Assembly (NCBI GenBank): GCA_019155205.2
Contig: JAHNZQ020003150.1
Location: forward strand, 1,788,279-1,852,278
Direction: 5' to 3'
Source of the DNA: Gracilaria vermiculophylla
Taxonomy: Eukaryota > Rhodophyta > Florideophyceae > Gracilariales > Gracilariaceae
DNA length: 64,000 bases
Positions 9,295 to 21,020 of this stretch are shown here, one piece after another. The position numbers and the translations under genes are program-made. Within the stretch, counting starts at the first letter, position 1. Every line of letters begins with the position of its first letter. Under the pieces are notes generated by a model, which saw only the letters and a program-made list of their open reading frames with translations, ran no database searches and was not told where the DNA came from.

Positions 9295-11521
9295 GAGAAC
9301 TCTAACCATTAAGTAGTATCAGGGAGTGGAAAGCAAAATATTCTTGAAAATTGATGCAGGCGACAGTCCGACATCATGTGAAGTACATTAGTATTTATTT
9401 ACAATTCTAATAACTCTAATAGAATCAATTTTTACATGTGAACTGATATCACCGAAAACAATTATTAAAAATTACATTCTTAATTACTTTGATACTGCTT
9501 TATTTACTTTAGAGTACAATTCTGGAAATGTCTCCAGCTGATGGTTTGTGTATTGAGTCCTTTTGATCCTTGAGTGTTTGGGCAACACCAAATAAAAGAC
9601 CTCAATCCTGACCAAGAAGTACATGATAATCAGTGCAAGGGCCTGTAAATGGAACCAAAAATATTTAAGATTTTTGGAATGGACATCAATTTGAAAAAGC
9701 GACACGCGGAACGAATTGCAAGTTCCAAAGACAATTCTGCTAACTTTTAAATCACAAAACTAACACAGGATCGCAGTTGGTGAAACCCGTGTACGTTTTA
9801 GATGAGTAAATATATGGAAAAAAGAATTCCGGAGAGGTATTTCACTATAGAAAGGATATCAAAATTGTTCCAAATTGCTACCTTTCATGAGACTTCTTTC
9901 TTTAGGATATTGCTGGGAGTTCCACACTAAAGGCGTCTGCGGTTCTTTTTGGTAGAATAATGCAGCTTCTAATCAGTTGGTCTTAGGGATTGTTGAACAA
10001 ATCATTATTCTTTCTCGGTAATAATAATGAAAAATCTTCTGATGATAGATCTTGCTATTTTTCTGTTTTGCAGTGTAATTTAAAAAACTTTAAAAGAACA
10101 GTATACTTAGAGCGAAATTGAAACCAAGGGATTGATGAAACGAATTTTAGATTCTCCGTTCGAACACGACACTCCGATATTTGTTAAAAAATATTCGTAC
10201 GCTCAGCTACCAACAGGCTAAAAATGGAGCTTAAAAATTCATATTTCCTTGAATTTCAATAACTGCTTCTTACTGTATGAATCACACGCTCTTATCAAGA
10301 TAATGTTTGATTTTATTTGTTGTACATTTTCATTTAAAATCATGTTAACGTACCTACTATTAAAATAACCTACGTTGGTTAAAATCAGCAAATGCTAGAT
10401 TTTCTTACGCCACATGTTGAGAAGTCTTAACACTTGGTGCTTCGTAGTTTGAGCTCAGCGAAGTAGAAAATGGTAAATTGAAAGTCAGTTGCCTGCATCC
10501 AAACACAAAGCAGCTCGTTCTCGGTCAAGAAGCAAAACATGTACATTGGGTCTAATTTATTTCAGCAAATGAAAACAAGACTGTTAAAGCAAAAGACATA
10601 AATAATTTCTAATTTGGAGTAAACTGTAACAATTTATAATCTTAAAACGATGCTTGCTTCGGAAGTTCTCGAAAACATCATTTACTTGTTAGCAGAATGA
10701 ATAATTTTTATGTCAGTAAACATAAACAAAAACTGCGGCCGTAAATATAATCACTTAGCAAATTGGTTTTAAAAAACGATTTTCGTTTATAGGAAAGATC
10801 TATATTCTTAAGAAGTTTATGAACATCCCAAAGGGCTTAAATAAACAAACCATGTACTTGGCCAAGAACCATTTCTAAATTTGGTAAATCGCTCACCGTA
10901 ATGTATCAAAAACGAATACCTTGCTTTTTTGTTATCACTTGCAATGCAAAGATAAAAACGCAATGGTTTGAGCCAGAGAACAAATAGAGAGCCTTTTTAT
11001 TATTTGGATAGTATCAATGATCATAAGTGATGGTTTTTGCTCGTTTCATCTCCTAAGCAGTAAGATGAAGCACGTATAATATAGTCAATCAATTTTATTA
11101 TTTATTGCTTATAGAATGAAAGCAATTAAACGAAGTCTTCATACCATTATGCCAAAGACAGAGTTTTGAAGAAATCCATATCAAAAACCACATTTTTTAA
11201 CAATTTCAGGCAGAACTGTAAGTTATCAGCCCATGTTCGACACCTAGATAAGATTTTGTCTCTCACAAAAAAAATGAAGACCATATCTCAATTAATTACG
11301 TAGTAACTAGACTCCTACATTGACGTCCTATCTACTTCTTACATTTTGGACAAATCGTTTTCAGTTCTTGACTCGTAAAAAGTAGTACTTGTCGATGGTT
11401 TTATTAAAGGAGTTATGTATTTTCCGCATCAGTGGTTCCACTCATAATATTTTAAGAGATAGCGGCGAGACTAATCTGAGGCTATTCCGCAAAGACGTAG
11501 AATGTGCTGCTGCACGGATGT
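9295..11521. other. AT-rich gene desert
   Basis: About 2.2 kb of AT-rich sequence without a supportable gene or a recognised transposon domain. The frame 9484-9705 (minus) is short and has no features. The stretch ends where Ty3-A begins. Confidence 0.5.
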
Positions 11522-11915
11522 TGTAACATACTCAAGTTGCGTTATTGGTTTGGCGATTGGAAGCGCATTTGCGTTTCGTCCTGTGTTAAGGGAATTACCG
11601 GAATGTACAGAATGCAGCGAGGCAACTGCTTGAACCTTTCGCACCGGGTTCTTACCCAGAAGCCTCCGTCCACTAGACGCCTACGGGCATGTCCGATTCG
11701 ATTTGCTATTCGTTTCTTCGTGAGGAAGCAACGACCGGGTACATCCTATAAAAGAAACCTCATGGACGTCACCGACCAATTTTGGGGACGAGGCAGACGC
11801 CAGGGGGTGTGCCCGTTCTCTCCTGCCGCGTGTGCGCATCATTCGCACTCGCTTACCTCGCAATCATTGCCTACGCTCGAGCACTTAGACCCCGACACTC
11901 GTCATCAAAGCGCTT
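11522..11915 (+). repeat. Ty3-A 5' LTR
   Basis: Begins TGTAACATACTC, contains a TATA-like CCTATAAAAG near 11745-11755, and matches 16572-16967. Similarity with the 3' copy fades after ACTCGTCATCA (to 11907), with a weaker match for another 10-14 bp, so the end is approximate. Confidence 0.8.
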
Positions 11916-11959
11916 CGACCAGAAAGGGTAAGAGTTTGGGTGTCTGTTTGTGCTCAGGA

Positions 11960-12850
11960 TGGCTGCGGTAAGCAACCATGGCATTGTGTTTGTCGTGACA
12001 TCCCCGTCGCTCAAGTTGGTTGACCAGCCGGCTCTGATCAAATTCGAAACCGAATGAACTGCCTACATGGTTAAAGTTGAAAACGTGGACAAAGACTGTG
12101 ATGACGAGAACTAGATGCATCCAGCCTCGTTTAAAGATTGCGTGGAAGCTTCTACCCTGCACACACAGTGAATTATGGGTGAAATCCAAGGTGCCGATTG
12201 CATCAAAGAGCTACGGCCCACGCTGTCCAAGCATAGTTCAATGCGGCGTCGACTGACGCTCTCAAGGCTTTGTCCGAGCGCATCGATGCAGCGCTTTTTG
12301 CTGTATCCTACGAATAGAACAAAGACGACGTTGCCGGAGAAGTAACGAATTTCGTTGTCAGAATTATCACGTCGTTGGATCGTAATAACGCCTCAGAGGT
12401 CCTAAAAGACGAAAACATCTTGCCAAACACTTCATCGACCGTGTGGGAAAGAAGTTTAAGGACCCTCTCCTGCATGAACCCATCAAAATGCGCCGCCAAG
12501 GGTGGACGAAAAACAAGCTTGCCGACATTAAGTTCTTCAAAAACGAGGTTAGCGGGCTTTCACTAGACCTGTCACGGACCGAGACGGCACGTCTGCGCTT
12601 CGGCAAACCCTGAAACTCCTGTGGACCCAGGAATACGCGTTTGCGACGCCATGAGGACCATAAAACAACCGTTGTTATCCCAAGCAAGAAGCATCCTGCG
12701 CGCAAACGCAAGAGCGACGTTTGAATTGATGACTTTCTTAACCCTGATTGTAACGGAAAGTACCAGCGTAGGGACTGCCCAGATAGCAGCGAAAAGCGGG
12801 AAAAAAAACTCCTCGAATAGCACTACAAGAAAAAGAATGCCAAACGAGCG
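11960..12850 (+). pseudogene. Ty3-A gag remnant with zinc-knuckle-like motif
   Basis: A putative start ATG at about 11959 opens a frame that hits stops within 30 codons and several times afterwards. Fragments in shifting frames are charged and helical (for example FVGKKFKDPLLHEPIK near 12440) and run into NPDCNGKYQRRDCP near 12740-12780, which resembles a degenerate CCHC knuckle preceded by a basic stretch. Retroelement Gag normally packages element RNA; this copy cannot be made. Identified mainly by position before the protease. Confidence 0.5.
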
Positions 12851-12884
12851 AAGCAGGTAGCAACCACTACTTCTTCGTGCTCAT

Positions 12885-13300
12885 TTGTGCCGGACGCCGA
12901 AGGAGGTCGCTTCCGAATTGCTGTTGAGGACGCTGCTTTCGACACAGCCTTTGAAGACTTGGGTTCCGATTCTAATCCGATAGCCAAGTCATCTTTCAAA
13001 ACTTTGAAGGAAGCGAAGCCGTCAGTTTTGAAGCAATATTTTAAGGAACCTCTCGAGCTGGTCGGCGCGTTCAAGACCAACAAGGACTCTTTTTCGGCAT
13101 CTGTAAAGTTTCGCTCACCATCACCATCTACCTTACGTGCTCTAATGTACCAGTTAGCGTACGCGGCGTTGAGTTTTTCACTGTGTACAACAGCCTGGAC
13201 GAGATTCTCCTCGGTCGACCTGTCTTCAAGGCTATCGGTTTCGACCTCAGCGAACAACTCCTTCGCATCCATCCGCTCATCAACAACCGGCACATTACCG
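12885..13300 (+). pseudogene. Ty3-A aspartic protease remnant
   Basis: The first part, around 12955-13000, reads DLGSDSNPIAKSSFK, the position of the retropepsin 'D-S/T-G' active site, here altered to GSDSN. After a frame change near 13120, the segment EFFTVYNSLDEILLGRPVFK (about 13165-13235) matches the C-terminal 'ILLGRP.F' of Ty3 proteases. The domain would have cleaved the Gag-Pol polyprotein. One frameshift and the altered active site make it inactive. Confidence 0.6.
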
Positions 13301-13482
13301 CTTGAGGGAAAGAGAGGATCATGCTCGCCGCTGCAGCCTACGAAGGCCTATCGTAAATGGCAGCCGCCGATGACCACATTGATTTACCCGAGTGCCTCCA
13401 TGAAGACTCTGATGAGTACATCACGAAGGCATTCGATGGCATTGTCGCTAAAGCTCAGATGAATTGAATCTCCGAAAATGGG

Positions 13483-14465
13483 GTGCGGTGCATACCCTAT
13501 ACGCTCAAGGAGTATCGCGAGGTTTCTCGAATACAGCTCGGCAACGATCCTCCCGCCGACGTTCTGCCTCTTGTGATCATGCTCGTTAAAGACGCGAAAC
13601 TGCACCGCTACCCACAACTTTGGTACGCTCCAAAGCAACGGGAGTTCATCCTCAGAACCATTCGGGAGCTCGAAGCAATCGGCGCTATTTATAGGAACTT
13701 ATCCGCGCGCTGGGCCAGTCCGGCTCTCGCGGTGACAAAACCAGGCACGAAAAAGCTGCGAATTACAGTCGATCTGCGCGGACCGAATGCGAGAACTGTG
13801 CCCATCATCTCTGCACCACGGTACCTCGACTCGAAGTTCCAGGACGTCGCTGCCAGTACTTGTTTCGCCAATATTAACCTCGCTCATGGATACTGGCTGT
13901 TCCCTCTCTCTCCGAAATCGCAATAGATGATGTCTATCCAGACAACTCTCGGCGTCTATTTTTCCCACTGCCTGATGCAGGGCAGCAGTGACTCTGGAAA
14001 CCATTTCCAAGCCGTCCCCCAACAGAAGTTTTGACGGCCGCGTCAACAAAATGCTGCAATGGATCGACGATTTCCTATTTTTCCTAAGATATAGACGTAG
14101 CTCCTCGACTTTATCCGGTCTTTTTACCACGTTTATAGGGAGTGCGGCCTCCAGGTCCACGCAGAGAAATCTATTTCTTCTCTACCAAATTTGTGGTATG
14201 CGGTCGCATTCTCCCTGCACAAGGAATCCAGTATACACCTCGACATTTCGACTCTTTGCTAGCCATGACCAGACCTCCTATGGCCGGCGATTTTGAACAG
14301 TTCATCTCCGCTACAAACTGGATGCGCACTTCTTTTCCTGCGTTTATTGAAGGCGTCGCGCCGCTACACGAGCTTTTGGAATCCTGCTACCGATCCACTG
14401 GTCGGCGCACGAAACAGTTGCTTCGCAAACCCCTCGCATACCAGCTCTTGGGGCGCTATTCATGA
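13483..14465 (+). pseudogene. Ty3-A reverse transcriptase remnant
   Basis: The fingers region reads ARWASPALAVTKPGTKKLRI followed by TVDLRGPNA (about 13705-13790), typical of Ty3 RT motifs 1-2. INLAHGYWLFPL (near 13875) is the region that carries the first catalytic Asp in active enzymes ('LD/DL..GYWQ'). The polymerase box reads WIDDFLFF at about 14060-14083, an 'x-x-DD' box. After further frame changes the thumb/connection segment CGRILPAQGIQYTPRH, DFEQFISATNWMR and PAFIEGVAPLHELLE (14195-14380) is clear. At least two frameshifts and a stop at 13924-13926 interrupt it. Confidence 0.85.
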
Positions 14466-14527
14466 CGCCGCTTTTGCCGGCATCAGGGAACACCTCGCTG
14501 CCTCTGTAAAGCTCGCGCATCCCAAGT

Positions 14528-15129
14528 CCGGCTAACGTCTTTCTCTCTTAACCGATTTGTCGGACACTCAGAGGGATGCGATTCTGACCCAAGTACCCAA
14601 TGAAGACCTCAAAAAAGACATCGAAAAGCAGCGTCACGAACAGCTATGTTTCCTGTCCAATGTTTTCTCTGGATCGGCCGGCAACTGGTCCGTTCCTGAA
14701 AAGAAAGGGTGCACAATCGTGGATAAAATGTGTTTTTTGGGTTACCTCGTCATGGGGCGCGAAGTGCCCATGTTTACGGACAGAGCGAACCTCGTATACC
14801 TCTACGACCTCTACGACAGGAATCCTGGAATCTCACGGCATACCAAGAGCAAGCTCATGCGTTGGGAAATCATGCTCTCCTCATTTCATAAAGTGGTCGA
14901 ACACCTGCCTGGTGAAAGTATTGTCTGGGCCGGACATGCTCACTCGTTGGGCAGTGAACTCCAAGCGTTCTATGGACGCTATCAGGGTCGCATGAGCCAA
15001 ACCGCTCATGTCCGCCCCAATCAGCCACTATTTGGATTCAAAGATGGATTGGCCCAATCTAAAGGACATCAGAAACTCGCAGTCTGCATTGAAAGAGAAG
15101 CCATTCCCGTCTTTCAAAAAACTCGATGA
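14528..15129 (+). pseudogene. Ty3-A RNase H domain, largely open
   Basis: One open stretch carries GCTIVDKMCFLGYLVMG with the preceding SGSAGNWSVPEKKG (about 14670-14755), FTDRANLVYLYD (about 14775-14810), and LMRWEIMLSSFHKVVEHLPGE to WAGHAHS (about 14855-14945). These match the order 'SG.F....nW...EKE', 'fTDh.NLvyiyd' and 'RWel.ls.f.y.iehipG..n.wAD..SR' of Ty3 RNase H. The usual ADxLSR triad has become AGHAHS, so the last active-site residue is lost. Its normal job is removing the RNA template during cDNA synthesis. Confidence 0.8.
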
Positions 15130-16152
15130 CGTTTTTAAGACCAACGAGGGTGTCGTATGGATACCAAGAGATGAAGAGCTTCTCAAGCTTCGCGTCATGG
15201 TAGCCATATATACAGGACACGATGGTCACCGAAGTTGGCACGTCACCCTCGCTACTATCCGGACTCATTTCCAATGGACTAATATGAGTCACGACGTGGG
15301 GTCATTTGTAAGTTCTTTCCTGTATTGTCTCTGTACAGAGACTGGAAAGACCGTACAGTGTCCTCTCGGTCACGCCATGCACGTTACAGAACCCAACAAG
15401 TTGCTCCATTTCGATTTTTTTTCATGTCAGACGGAGAGAACGGTTGCACATATGTGCTTGCCTTTAATGACGCCTATAGCAGTTTGATGTGGCTAATATC
15501 GACCAAGGATACAACTGCCGAGACAGTGTCTGGAGTCCTTATCAACTTGTTTGCTAGTTTTGGCGTAGTACACCAATGGGTGTCAGACCGCGGCTCTCAT
15601 TTCAAGAACGATCTGGTGCGATTTCTTCGCAAAAGAATCAATTTAGCGCACCATTTCACCCTCGCCTACTTTCCGTGGAGTAACGGTACGGTCGAAGTGG
15701 TCAATCGCGAGCTACCAAAGACGACACGTGGACTACGCTCAGAGTATCAGCTATCACAACGCTGTTCTTCTAGCATCATACCCTTCGTGCAGTCTGTTCT
15801 GAACAGGACGATCCTTCATCATCTCGGTAACCACTGCTCCCCCACCGTCTTCACGGGTAATCCGCAGGACACAGCACTATGTGCAATTTTGCATGAGGTC
15901 GGACCTGAGATCTCGGTGTGTTCCATAGAAGACATCCGCTGTGACAAGCACAAATACGTTATAAAACTTGTCAAATCCTTGGAAGCAACGCAAAAAGATG
16001 TAGCCGAACGTTCGACAAAGAAACGGAAGGCTGCGAAAAATTCACACAACTGGAAGACACACGTGCGCGCTATCAACTTCAGCGAGGGTGCCTCCGTCCT
16101 GCGCGGCATCCTTCAACAAGAACACACGCGCAAACCGTCGTTGATATGGTAA
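15094..16152 (+). pseudogene. Ty3-A integrase (H2C2 + DDE), frameshifted in a T-run
   Basis: The zinc domain has GHDGHRSWHVTLATI with downstream FLYCLCTETG (about 15210-15350), a slightly altered H2C2. The core has the first Asp in LLHFDFF (about 15400), the second in VSDRGSHF (about 15580) and the Glu in NGTVEVVNRE (about 15685), so all three catalytic residues survive. The frame changes at the run of eight T at 15416-15423, where the upstream and downstream frames meet in the middle of the first catalytic strand; a single-base indel there would explain it. The downstream frame then stays open to 16152. The integrase would insert element cDNA into the genome. Confidence 0.82.
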
Positions 16153-16194
16153 GGACCCTTCCCAGTTGTTTGATACAGAAGCGAATACATATTC

Positions 16195-16505
16195 TTGGTC
16201 GAAAGCCTCCTTAACGGCAAACAAGAGGAAGTTCACGGAAAGAGGCTCAAGATTTTCTGCATGAAGAACTTCAATGTTACGGGGGAAGTTCTCAACCACT
16301 TCGCATACCAGTTGGGAGAACTTTTGGTTCTCGAGGAATTCCTGGACATTCTTCGTAATCAGGGCGACATCGAACTACAAGTCAAGTGGCGCTGTTTTAA
16401 CTCAGATGAAACTACTGGGTGTCATACGATTCGCTGAAGGGAGATGTCCCTGACCGTATACCCGAATACTTGTTCGACGTCATAGACAACGGCAAGAAGC
16501 GGTAA
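16195..16505 (+). pseudogene. Ty3-A C-terminal chromodomain
   Basis: ELLVLEEFLDILRNQGDIEL then QVKWRCF (about 16318-16397) matches the chromodomain pattern '(y/f)-x-V-E-x-I-L-D-x-R-...-x-Y-x-V-K-W-x-G'. After a frame change near 16410 the frame WVSYDSLKGDVPDRIPEYLF continues to a TAA at 16503. Chromodomains on Ty3 integrases ('chromoviruses') steer insertion toward specific histone marks. One aromatic cage position appears altered (C in place of the usual G before F). Assignment by motif is good; function is inferred from the family. Confidence 0.72.
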
Positions 16506-16571
16506 CGCTTTATTGCAAGTTCTTTTTGAACTGATGCCTTCACTTTTGGTGGAGCCAGCATAAGGCGCTCT

Positions 16572-16967
16572 TGTAACATTCTCAATGTGCGTCATTGGAT
16601 TGGTGATTGGATGCGTATTTGCGTTTCATCATGTTTTCTTATAAATTCTCAGAAGGTACAGAATTCAGCGAGGCAACTGCTTGAACCTTGCGCGCCGGGT
16701 TCTCAAACAGAAGCCCCCGTCCACTAGACGTGTACGGGCCTGTCCGATTCGATTTGCTATTCGTTTCTTCGTGATGAAGCAACGACCGGGTAGATCCTAT
16801 AAAAAAAACTCTTTGGCGTCACCGCCCAATTTTGGGGACGAGGCAGACGCCAGGGGTGTGCCCGTTCTCTCTTGCAGCGTGTGCACATCATTTACACTCG
16901 CTTACTATGGGATCATTACCTACACTCGAGCACGTGGACCCCAACACTCGTCCTCAGTAGACTATCA
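16572..16967 (+). repeat. Ty3-A 3' LTR
   Basis: Begins TGTAACATTCTC and carries the same TATA-like CCTATAAAAA (16796) and the GACGAGGCAGACGCCAG block (16839) as the 5' LTR. Ends near ACTATCA at 16967, followed by ATGT, which also precedes the 5' LTR. Confidence 0.8.
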
Positions 16968-17350
16968 ATGTGTAAATGGAATGAGCACAAGAGTATACGT
17001 TTCTGATAAATTATATATATACTTTTCATTTATGTTTTTAGACTCGGTGATACTTTATTACACCTACTGCGAGCTGAGGTATTTACTAGAGAGCTGTCTT
17101 CACGGTCATTGCCGACATTTAGCTTCAGCAACGGTGATCGGCAACTATTTTGAGCTAAATTAGTTTCTGCCTTTCCGAAGTACTAACTCCAAAAGAAGCA
17201 TTTTTTCATTGTACAAAGTTCCTTAAAGTTCCGTGCATTCTTCAAACCATTCCCTAGATAGAATATTTATTCGTTCATTTTTGGATTGTAAATCTATTTT
17301 TTTATTTCATTGCAAAAGTGTTGACTACCTCCATTATATTCTCGTGTCAC
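16968..17350. other. AT-rich spacer between two retrotransposons
   Basis: About 380 bp of AT-rich sequence between Ty3-A and Copia-A, without a supported gene. Confidence 0.4.
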
Positions 17351-17575
17351 TCTCAAGTCAGCGAAGAAAAAAAGAGGTGTAAAACAAGACGAAGTCAGTT
17401 GAGGACTTCTGGTGCCAATGGGAGTGCATAAAATTTCTCACCTTCTTATAACACAAAAAACACACGTGAACATAAGACTGTACATGCTCACGTAGAAGGA
17501 ATGTCTCGTAAAGTACTACAAATAAAATAAGGATAAAACGTAGTTCAAACATTCAAAGTCACTGAGATCCCCTCT
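17351..17575 (-). repeat. Copia-A 3' LTR
   Basis: Located just 3' of the RNase H end on the minus strand. It shares GTAAAACAAGACGAAGTCAG / TTGAGGAC and the end block GTAGTTCAAACATTCAAAGT with the copies at 22430-22636 and 60590-60845. On the minus strand a purine run (GAGAGGGGA) precedes it, suitable as a polypurine tract. Outer boundary uncertain. Confidence 0.65.
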
Positions 17576-17953
17576 CGAACGATAAAAGAGTAACAAGCAA
17601 AGAGACACGATGTACATTGAAAACATCGTTAACCAGGGACTTTGTGAAGATTTCAGCCGAAGTTTGGGTTAATGCAGCATGTTGTATCGAAATAAAACCC
17701 CTCTTGACCGCATCCTGAACGTGATGATGTCGGATTTCAATATGTTTGACTTTGCGCATTCCAAAGTCAGTATTTGTCCAAGATTAAACTCCCAGATTGT
17801 CCTGATACAGTGGCATAGGTTAACGACATTGAATTCCAATTTCTTCAAATGGGTTCTACAGCCGAAATAACTGGTACACTCTGAGAGCGAATGGAACTCG
17901 GCTTCTATAGTAGAAAGAGCCGTATTTTTCTGCAGCTTTGAGCTACATTTCAA
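17559..17953 (-). pseudogene. Copia-A RNase H remnant
   Basis: SSKLQKNTALSTIEAEFHSL (about 17940-17885) is the hallmark 'SKLQ.s.alSt.EAEf.al' block of Copia RNase H. After a frame change, KHIEIRHHHVQDAVKRGF and TSAEIFTKSL (about 17745-17615) match 'KHIdirhHfvrd....G' and '..ADilTKpL'. Both halves are recognisable but in different frames. Confidence 0.8.
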
Positions 17954-18418
17954 GGTTATATCACCAATCCAGACGACGAATCTCCCCCTTGAGCTACGTT
18001 TACCCAGTTCAAGACCCCAATCAGCATCTGACCCCTCTGATACAGCTGTAGATCACGTTCGAGAAACCAGCAAGCGATAGTTGACTCTTTGATCATGTAA
18101 TGCACCACTTTCTTTATGCACTGTCAATGCTGAGATAACGGGTTAGATGCAAACTTTCCCAACATTGAAATAGAAATGGACAAGTCAGATCTCGTCCGTA
18201 AGCTGAAAAACGACATCGATCCAATGACTTTTTTGCATGAAACAGTAATCGTAGATTTCAATTCAGACTGAGTAGGAACAGCTACAGCCTCATAGAGACA
18301 ATGATTGTCCGCCAGGGAATGTTATGATGGCAGGGCATTATGCATATGACATATGTGGACAAGCCTTTTAATAAAAGGATGCTGATGGCGGAAGATTAAT
18401 TCAGATTTTCTTTCATTT

Positions 18419-19208
18419 TTAACTCCCAAATACAAGTCCGTTCTTCGAAGATCGGATGTATTGTTTTGCGTTCAAGGTTACTTTTCCACCAATTCCGGGA
18501 GGTGCGAGGGACCACGTATGCGCAGAACGTTCACATAGGCCAACACAATGACAGTATTCCGACCGGTTCTCCTCGAAAAAAACGCAGGGTGCTAAATAAA
18601 CTGATTTGAAACAAATGTTGCGGAGATAAGCCGAACTGTTTTCAAAACAAAAACGTGGAGCTTTACGTGTACCAAAATAAAGACTTGACAAGTTTTACGA
18701 CGTGTCTTTCTGCCTCATATATATCTGCGGTGTAAAGAAGTTTAATCCTAACCGGAGCTTCTGTAGACATGTTTGCGTGAAGGAAGGCACCTTAGACATT
18801 AATATGATGATGGTCCCAGTTCATTGCAGGGGTAATAACCATCATAACTCAGGAATTCTCGAAGTTTAACACCGGAGCATATACATTGCTTGGATCAAAA
18901 ACGTTTTGGAAGTTCTTCCTAGCAACAAGGCAGGCTTTGAACCGTATTAGGCGTCCAAGATGGCCTCATTTCAGATGGGAGATAAACTCAGAAGGCATTG
19001 GACTTCCATGATCGTTTGTAGCAACCTCATACGTACCGAGGGTACCGATTGTTCCAAATTCACATGGAATGGCCTCCATCCAGAGACTGGTCTCAGGAGA
19101 TGCAAGGGCTTGACAAAGCTTTGGCTCATCAGATATGCTGATAGAATTCCGCCCTTTGCGTCCCGCATTGACTACTTCCGATTCGGAGAAGGAGGCATAC
19201 CCACCCAA
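18419..19208 (-). pseudogene. Copia-A reverse transcriptase remnant
   Basis: The 5' part (19208-18966) reads WMEAIPCEFGTIGTLGTYEV, the Copia RT entry segment 'W..A...E...l....tw'. Further on, SLYFGTRKAPRFCFENSSAY and GFKSVYLAPCVFF-like residues (18690-18600) match 'slYGl.qApr.Wy..l...L...GF......pCvf'. The intervening catalytic region is out of frame. Closest match in the window is Copia-C. Confidence 0.75.
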
Positions 19209-19391
19209 ATCGGAGTCATAGGTCGACGGGTGCTCCGGGAAGTGAGTAAGATCAGTGCTGATATCACTTGCAGATTGACTTCCAGAATCGTCTTCATTTT
19301 CTTTGGAAGGAGAAGGACTGATGTCAGTAATAGGATTATCTTCATCATCATTGGATTCGTATCCATAGGTGTTTGTCTGTGTGTTTGGAGG

Positions 19392-20669
19392 CTAGGCAGT
19401 ACCAACAATAAGTGAGAGACCTGGAAATTCATCTTCAAGGAATCGAACATGTTTGGTTCGGATGAGGACAGTGTTGATCAAGACTTTGGGCACTTCATTA
19501 CAAATGCGCTTTAGACTCATACCTTCAATTAGTCTCGGTTGCATCTTCGGACGAGCAGAAGGGTTGTGTCCAACATCAGATCGACAACCAAAGATTCGAA
19601 GGTGGTTTACGTCATTGGGTAGGTCTGCAAACAGAGCAGCATACGAAACACGAGCAGTGCTACCATGGATATTGATGTTCATGTAGAATACAATATGCTG
19701 CAAAGCATCTGCCGAAACGGATAGTGGCAACTGAGCTTGTGCTCCTCAAAAACGAATGGGTCCAATAAGAATTCTAGGGTAAAGTTCTGTAAGACCGTTT
19801 CAAGAAGAAGAGTAAGCGGAAGCAGTAGTGATGTATAAATCAGTACGTCCAAGGGCCTTCGACGCTTTAAAAAACTCTGGACCGCTATGGAAATGCAGTG
19901 ATCGAACTATTTTTTTCGAATATCGTTCAAATCAGTTCACGTACTCTAGGATGATGTCATATGCCCCACGTTTGCGGATGATAGGGGTCGGAAATAAATA
20001 TCGAGAGAATGCATCCAAAATGGTGAGACAATAGACGTGCCCGCTCTAGAAGTCTGTACCGACAAACGTAATGTCTGTGTGTAGATGAACGGGTGATAAA
20101 GAAGAATTTAGAGAGCCATCGAAGCTACGATAATATTGAACACGAACAAATGGAATACATTTAGCAGATTAATGGCGTGGAATGGTTGGGATTTTTTTCA
20201 AATAAGAGAACTGACATCAGCATATGTTGCAATGTGGCCCATGCGATCGTGCCAGATAGAAACGTCCCTTGAACGACAACCGATTGTTTCAGTATTGGCG
20301 TTAAGTTCTTCCATACTGGCTTTAGAAAGAGTATCCGCGCAGTCTCCACAGTCAGTCTCCTCAGTAGTCCCATGTTCATATGAAGGGATACTTGGGCCAT
20401 CATGGCAGTATCTTGCGATAAACTGGAAAAGTATCAGATACCAATGAATTGGTGGAAGAAGAGCAATCCGATGAAATATATTACTAACCAGCCGATTTTC
20501 TTGGAGCGCTACCGATGATTCGGAGATCATCATTGAGATCAATGATATGGGCAACATCTGAAAGGAACCACACTGCAAGTCGTTTCGCAGTAAAAGATGG
20601 TATAGATAAAAGATTCACTGCAATATTTGGAGAAACAAGCGTATTTATCATTGTACTCGTTGTGATCAT
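19392..20669 (-). pseudogene. Copia-A pre-integrase and integrase remnant
   Basis: SIWHDRMGHIATYADVSSLI (about 20260-20198) is the GAG-pre-integrase zinc segment 'lWH.RlGH'. Upstream (20669-20490) the frame carries NTLVSPNIAVNLLSIPSFTA, the protease-to-pre-integrase linker shared with Copia-C. Downstream, ALQHIVFYMNINIHGSTARV to LRIFGC (19705-19590) matches the integrase C-terminal half 'A..hv.y..NR.p.......tPye.l.g..P...hLRvFGc'. Frames differ between parts and the central DDE region is badly eroded. Confidence 0.75.
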
Positions 20670-21020
20670 CCCAGTGCGTGACTAGTTCACGGGGATTACA
20701 TATATTTCTGTGACAATAATTTCCGAGTTATGTCCAAGTGCAACTGGCACGATACATGGATAGATTTGTGATAGACATTCCGTAGACACCGTTAAATGAG
20801 CCATTGACCCGGACAAAAGCATCACAAAACGGTCACCAGAATTTCTGGCTGCCGTACCATGAACTCTGGAAACAGCAGCGCGATTAGCTGTTTTTGTCTT
20901 CTTCAGGTCTTCTTCACTCTCTTAAACCTTTTCCGAGTTCTGCTTGTCATCTGAATCTCTGAGGTCACTGCAGCAGTCGTGGGAAAGATTAAGTCCGTCC
21001 TTGGGAATCATAGGGTTTAG

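Larger units (their letters stand above)
11522..16967 (+). mobile_element. Ty3/gypsy LTR retrotransposon Ty3-A (chromovirus-like, inactivated)
   Basis: About 5.4 kb bounded by two direct LTRs that start TGTAACA and share long identical blocks. Inside, in the expected order on the plus strand, are gag with a zinc-knuckle remnant, aspartic protease, reverse transcriptase, RNase H, H2C2/DDE integrase and a C-terminal chromodomain. Multiple stops and frameshifts break every module, so it cannot be autonomous. If the 3' LTR ends at 16967, the four bases ATGT flank both sides (11518-11521 and 16968-16971), a possible target duplication; the inner boundary of the 5' LTR is uncertain by about 15 bp. 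The LTR divergence, roughly one difference in eight by eye, indicates an old insertion. Confidence 0.9.

Noticed and set aside
11522..16967. Endogenous virus with an envelope gene
   Set aside because: No envelope-like ORF occurs after integrase; the tail is a chromodomain. It is a Ty3 retrotransposon.
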